NCBI GenBank assembly: GCA_003339415.1
Contig: PDHQ01000500.1
Location: forward strand, 1-18,739
DNA length: 18,739 nt
DNA from: Ophiocordyceps camponoti-saundersi (nom. inval.)
Lineage: Eukaryota > Ascomycota > Sordariomycetes > Hypocreales > Ophiocordycipitaceae
Reading direction: 5' to 3'
Shown: in pieces, positions 18,074 through 18,739 of the stretch
Layout: every line of letters starts with the position of its first letter
How positions within the stretch are numbered: the stretch's first letter is position 1
Position numbers and translations under genes: made by a program
Notes under the pieces: model-generated
Seen by the model: the letters and a program-made list of their open reading frames with translations, nothing else
Databases searched by the model: none
What the model was told of the DNA's origin: nothing

Positions 18074-18739
18074 AGGGTTTAAAATTAGTTAGTGACTTTT
18101 TAGTCTTTTTTTAGTTAGTTAGGACTAACTGACTAAAGTCCCTATTTTTAAGGACTAAATTTAGTCCTAACTAACTAAAGTCCTTATAGTAACTAATTTT
18201 AGTCTATTAGTTTTAGTCTTTAGTTAGTTAGTAACTAACTAAAGACTAAAAAATTAGTCACTAGCGTTAATTATTTTTTTTATTTTTAAAAAAAGCTTAG
18301 TGAAAGGCGCTTCTAAATAGTATTTTTTTTATATTTTTAGCTATTTTACTTCTCTTTTAATAAAAGGTTAAAGATAATACTTTTTTAAAATATATTTTTA
18401 AAAAATATTAAGAAGAAAAAAACGTTAATAAATTATATAATAATATAAAATAATTTTAAAAAATAGATAGATCTTATTATAGCTTAAAATTACTTTCTTT
18501 ATAATTTTACTTATTTTTTTATAATTATTATAAAAATATTAATAGAAATAAAATAGGTATTTTAAGAATTTATTATAAGTATATAATAGTTATATATTAA
18601 TAATACTTAAAAATTATATTACTTATAATATTATTTAATATAAGATTATATTTTTTTTCTATTTTTAAATAAATTATTAAAAAAGATAATAAATATTATA
18701 CTTACTACCTTATACTAAGTACTAAAAAAACTAATATTT
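18074..18739 (-). repeat. Right inverted-repeat arm (cut by window end)
   Basis: Reverse complement of the left arm. The inner end starts at AGGGTTT (18074) and the match continues without a break to the last base. It contains its own hairpin series: AGTCTTTAGTTAGTTAGTAACTAACTAAAGACT-type foldback near 18217-18249, and GGACTAA/TTAGTCC words at 18130-18185. The two arms differ by scattered substitutions and small length changes inside the hairpin block. Confidence 0.87.

Larger units (their letters stand above)
1..18739. other. RIP-mutated, AT-rich fungal repeat block
   Basis: The whole window carries the signature of repeat-induced point mutation: TpA is very abundant, CpA and TpG are nearly absent, and CpG is retained in many places (for example CCGCGG near 1387 and 7626). 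Recognisable retroelement frames show the expected codon damage: CAA/CAG to TAA/TAG, Cys and His codons to Tyr, Thr ACA to Ile ATA. RIP is known from filamentous ascomycetes and acts on duplicated DNA in the sexual cycle. The block is therefore probably silent heterochromatin, possibly pericentromeric or subtelomeric; the sequence does not say which. I found no intact gene. Confidence 0.93.
15135..18739 (+). mobile_element. Large inverted-repeat element with unknown central ORF (right end outside window)
   Basis: Two arms of about 667 bp, 15135-15802 and 18074-18739, are reverse complements of each other and enclose 2.27 kb. The right arm is still matching when the window ends, so the full arms are longer and the true termini and target duplication cannot be seen. 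Long terminal inverted repeats around a central coding region fit a class II (TIR) DNA transposon, but no known transposase motif is recognisable, so the superfamily is open. Confidence 0.68.

Noticed and set aside
1..18739. Mitochondrial or plastid DNA, suggested by the AT content
   Set aside because: CpA/TpG are selectively missing while CpG persists, and the content is nuclear-type retrotransposons. No organelle genes, tRNAs or rRNAs are visible.
1..18739. Short open frames throughout the window as small genes
   Set aside because: Those I looked at are short and follow AT composition. The only coherent frames are the stop-riddled transposon remnants.

Overview
This window looks like heterochromatin from a filamentous ascomycete fungus (Pezizomycotina) that has been saturated by repeat-induced point mutation (RIP). 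It is extremely AT-rich, TpA is everywhere, and CpA/TpG are almost absent, while CpG survives (CCGGAG, CCGCGG). I see no intact gene, rRNA, tRNA or CRISPR. Almost everything recognisable is a decayed mobile element, and the coding traces appear as frames in which Gln/Arg/Trp codons have become TAA/TAG, and Cys and His codons have become Tyr.

Layout. 1-994: featureless AT-rich DNA. 995-12996: one copy of a ~0.7 kb dispersed repeat (copy A), split by two insertions. A 1.87 kb LINE-like element (1157-3031, minus strand) carries only a zinc-knuckle ORF1 and is flanked by an 11-bp target-site duplication (TSD). A Ty1/copia retrotransposon (3103-12497, plus strand) has two 301-bp LTRs and a perfect 5-bp TSD (ACTAT). 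The copia element was itself invaded twice: by a small ~184-bp LINE-tail/SINE-like insert just after its 5' LTR (3420-3603), and by a second full copy of the ORF1-only LINE (7397-9270) in the middle of pol. Without these insertions and their duplicated target sites, the copia element is about 7.3 kb. Its single gag-pro-int-RT-RNaseH frame runs from about 4.2 kb to 10.71 kb and keeps the same frame across the LINE insertion. A possible extra ORF lies between pol and the 3' LTR. 13790-14490 is the uninterrupted copy B of the host repeat.

15135-18739 is a separate structure: two ~667-bp inverted arms (the right one cut by the window edge) enclose a 2.27 kb centre with a decayed, unrecognised plus-strand ORF of up to ~750 codons. 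The inner ~190 bp of each arm is built of nested hairpins made from a GGACTTTAGTTAG-type motif. This is the best candidate for an undescribed element.

Insertion order can be read from the nesting: host repeat, then copia (and LINE copy 1), then LINE copy 2 and the small insert inside copia. The second LINE copy and the 3' LTR keep more C/G than their partners, so decay is not uniform.
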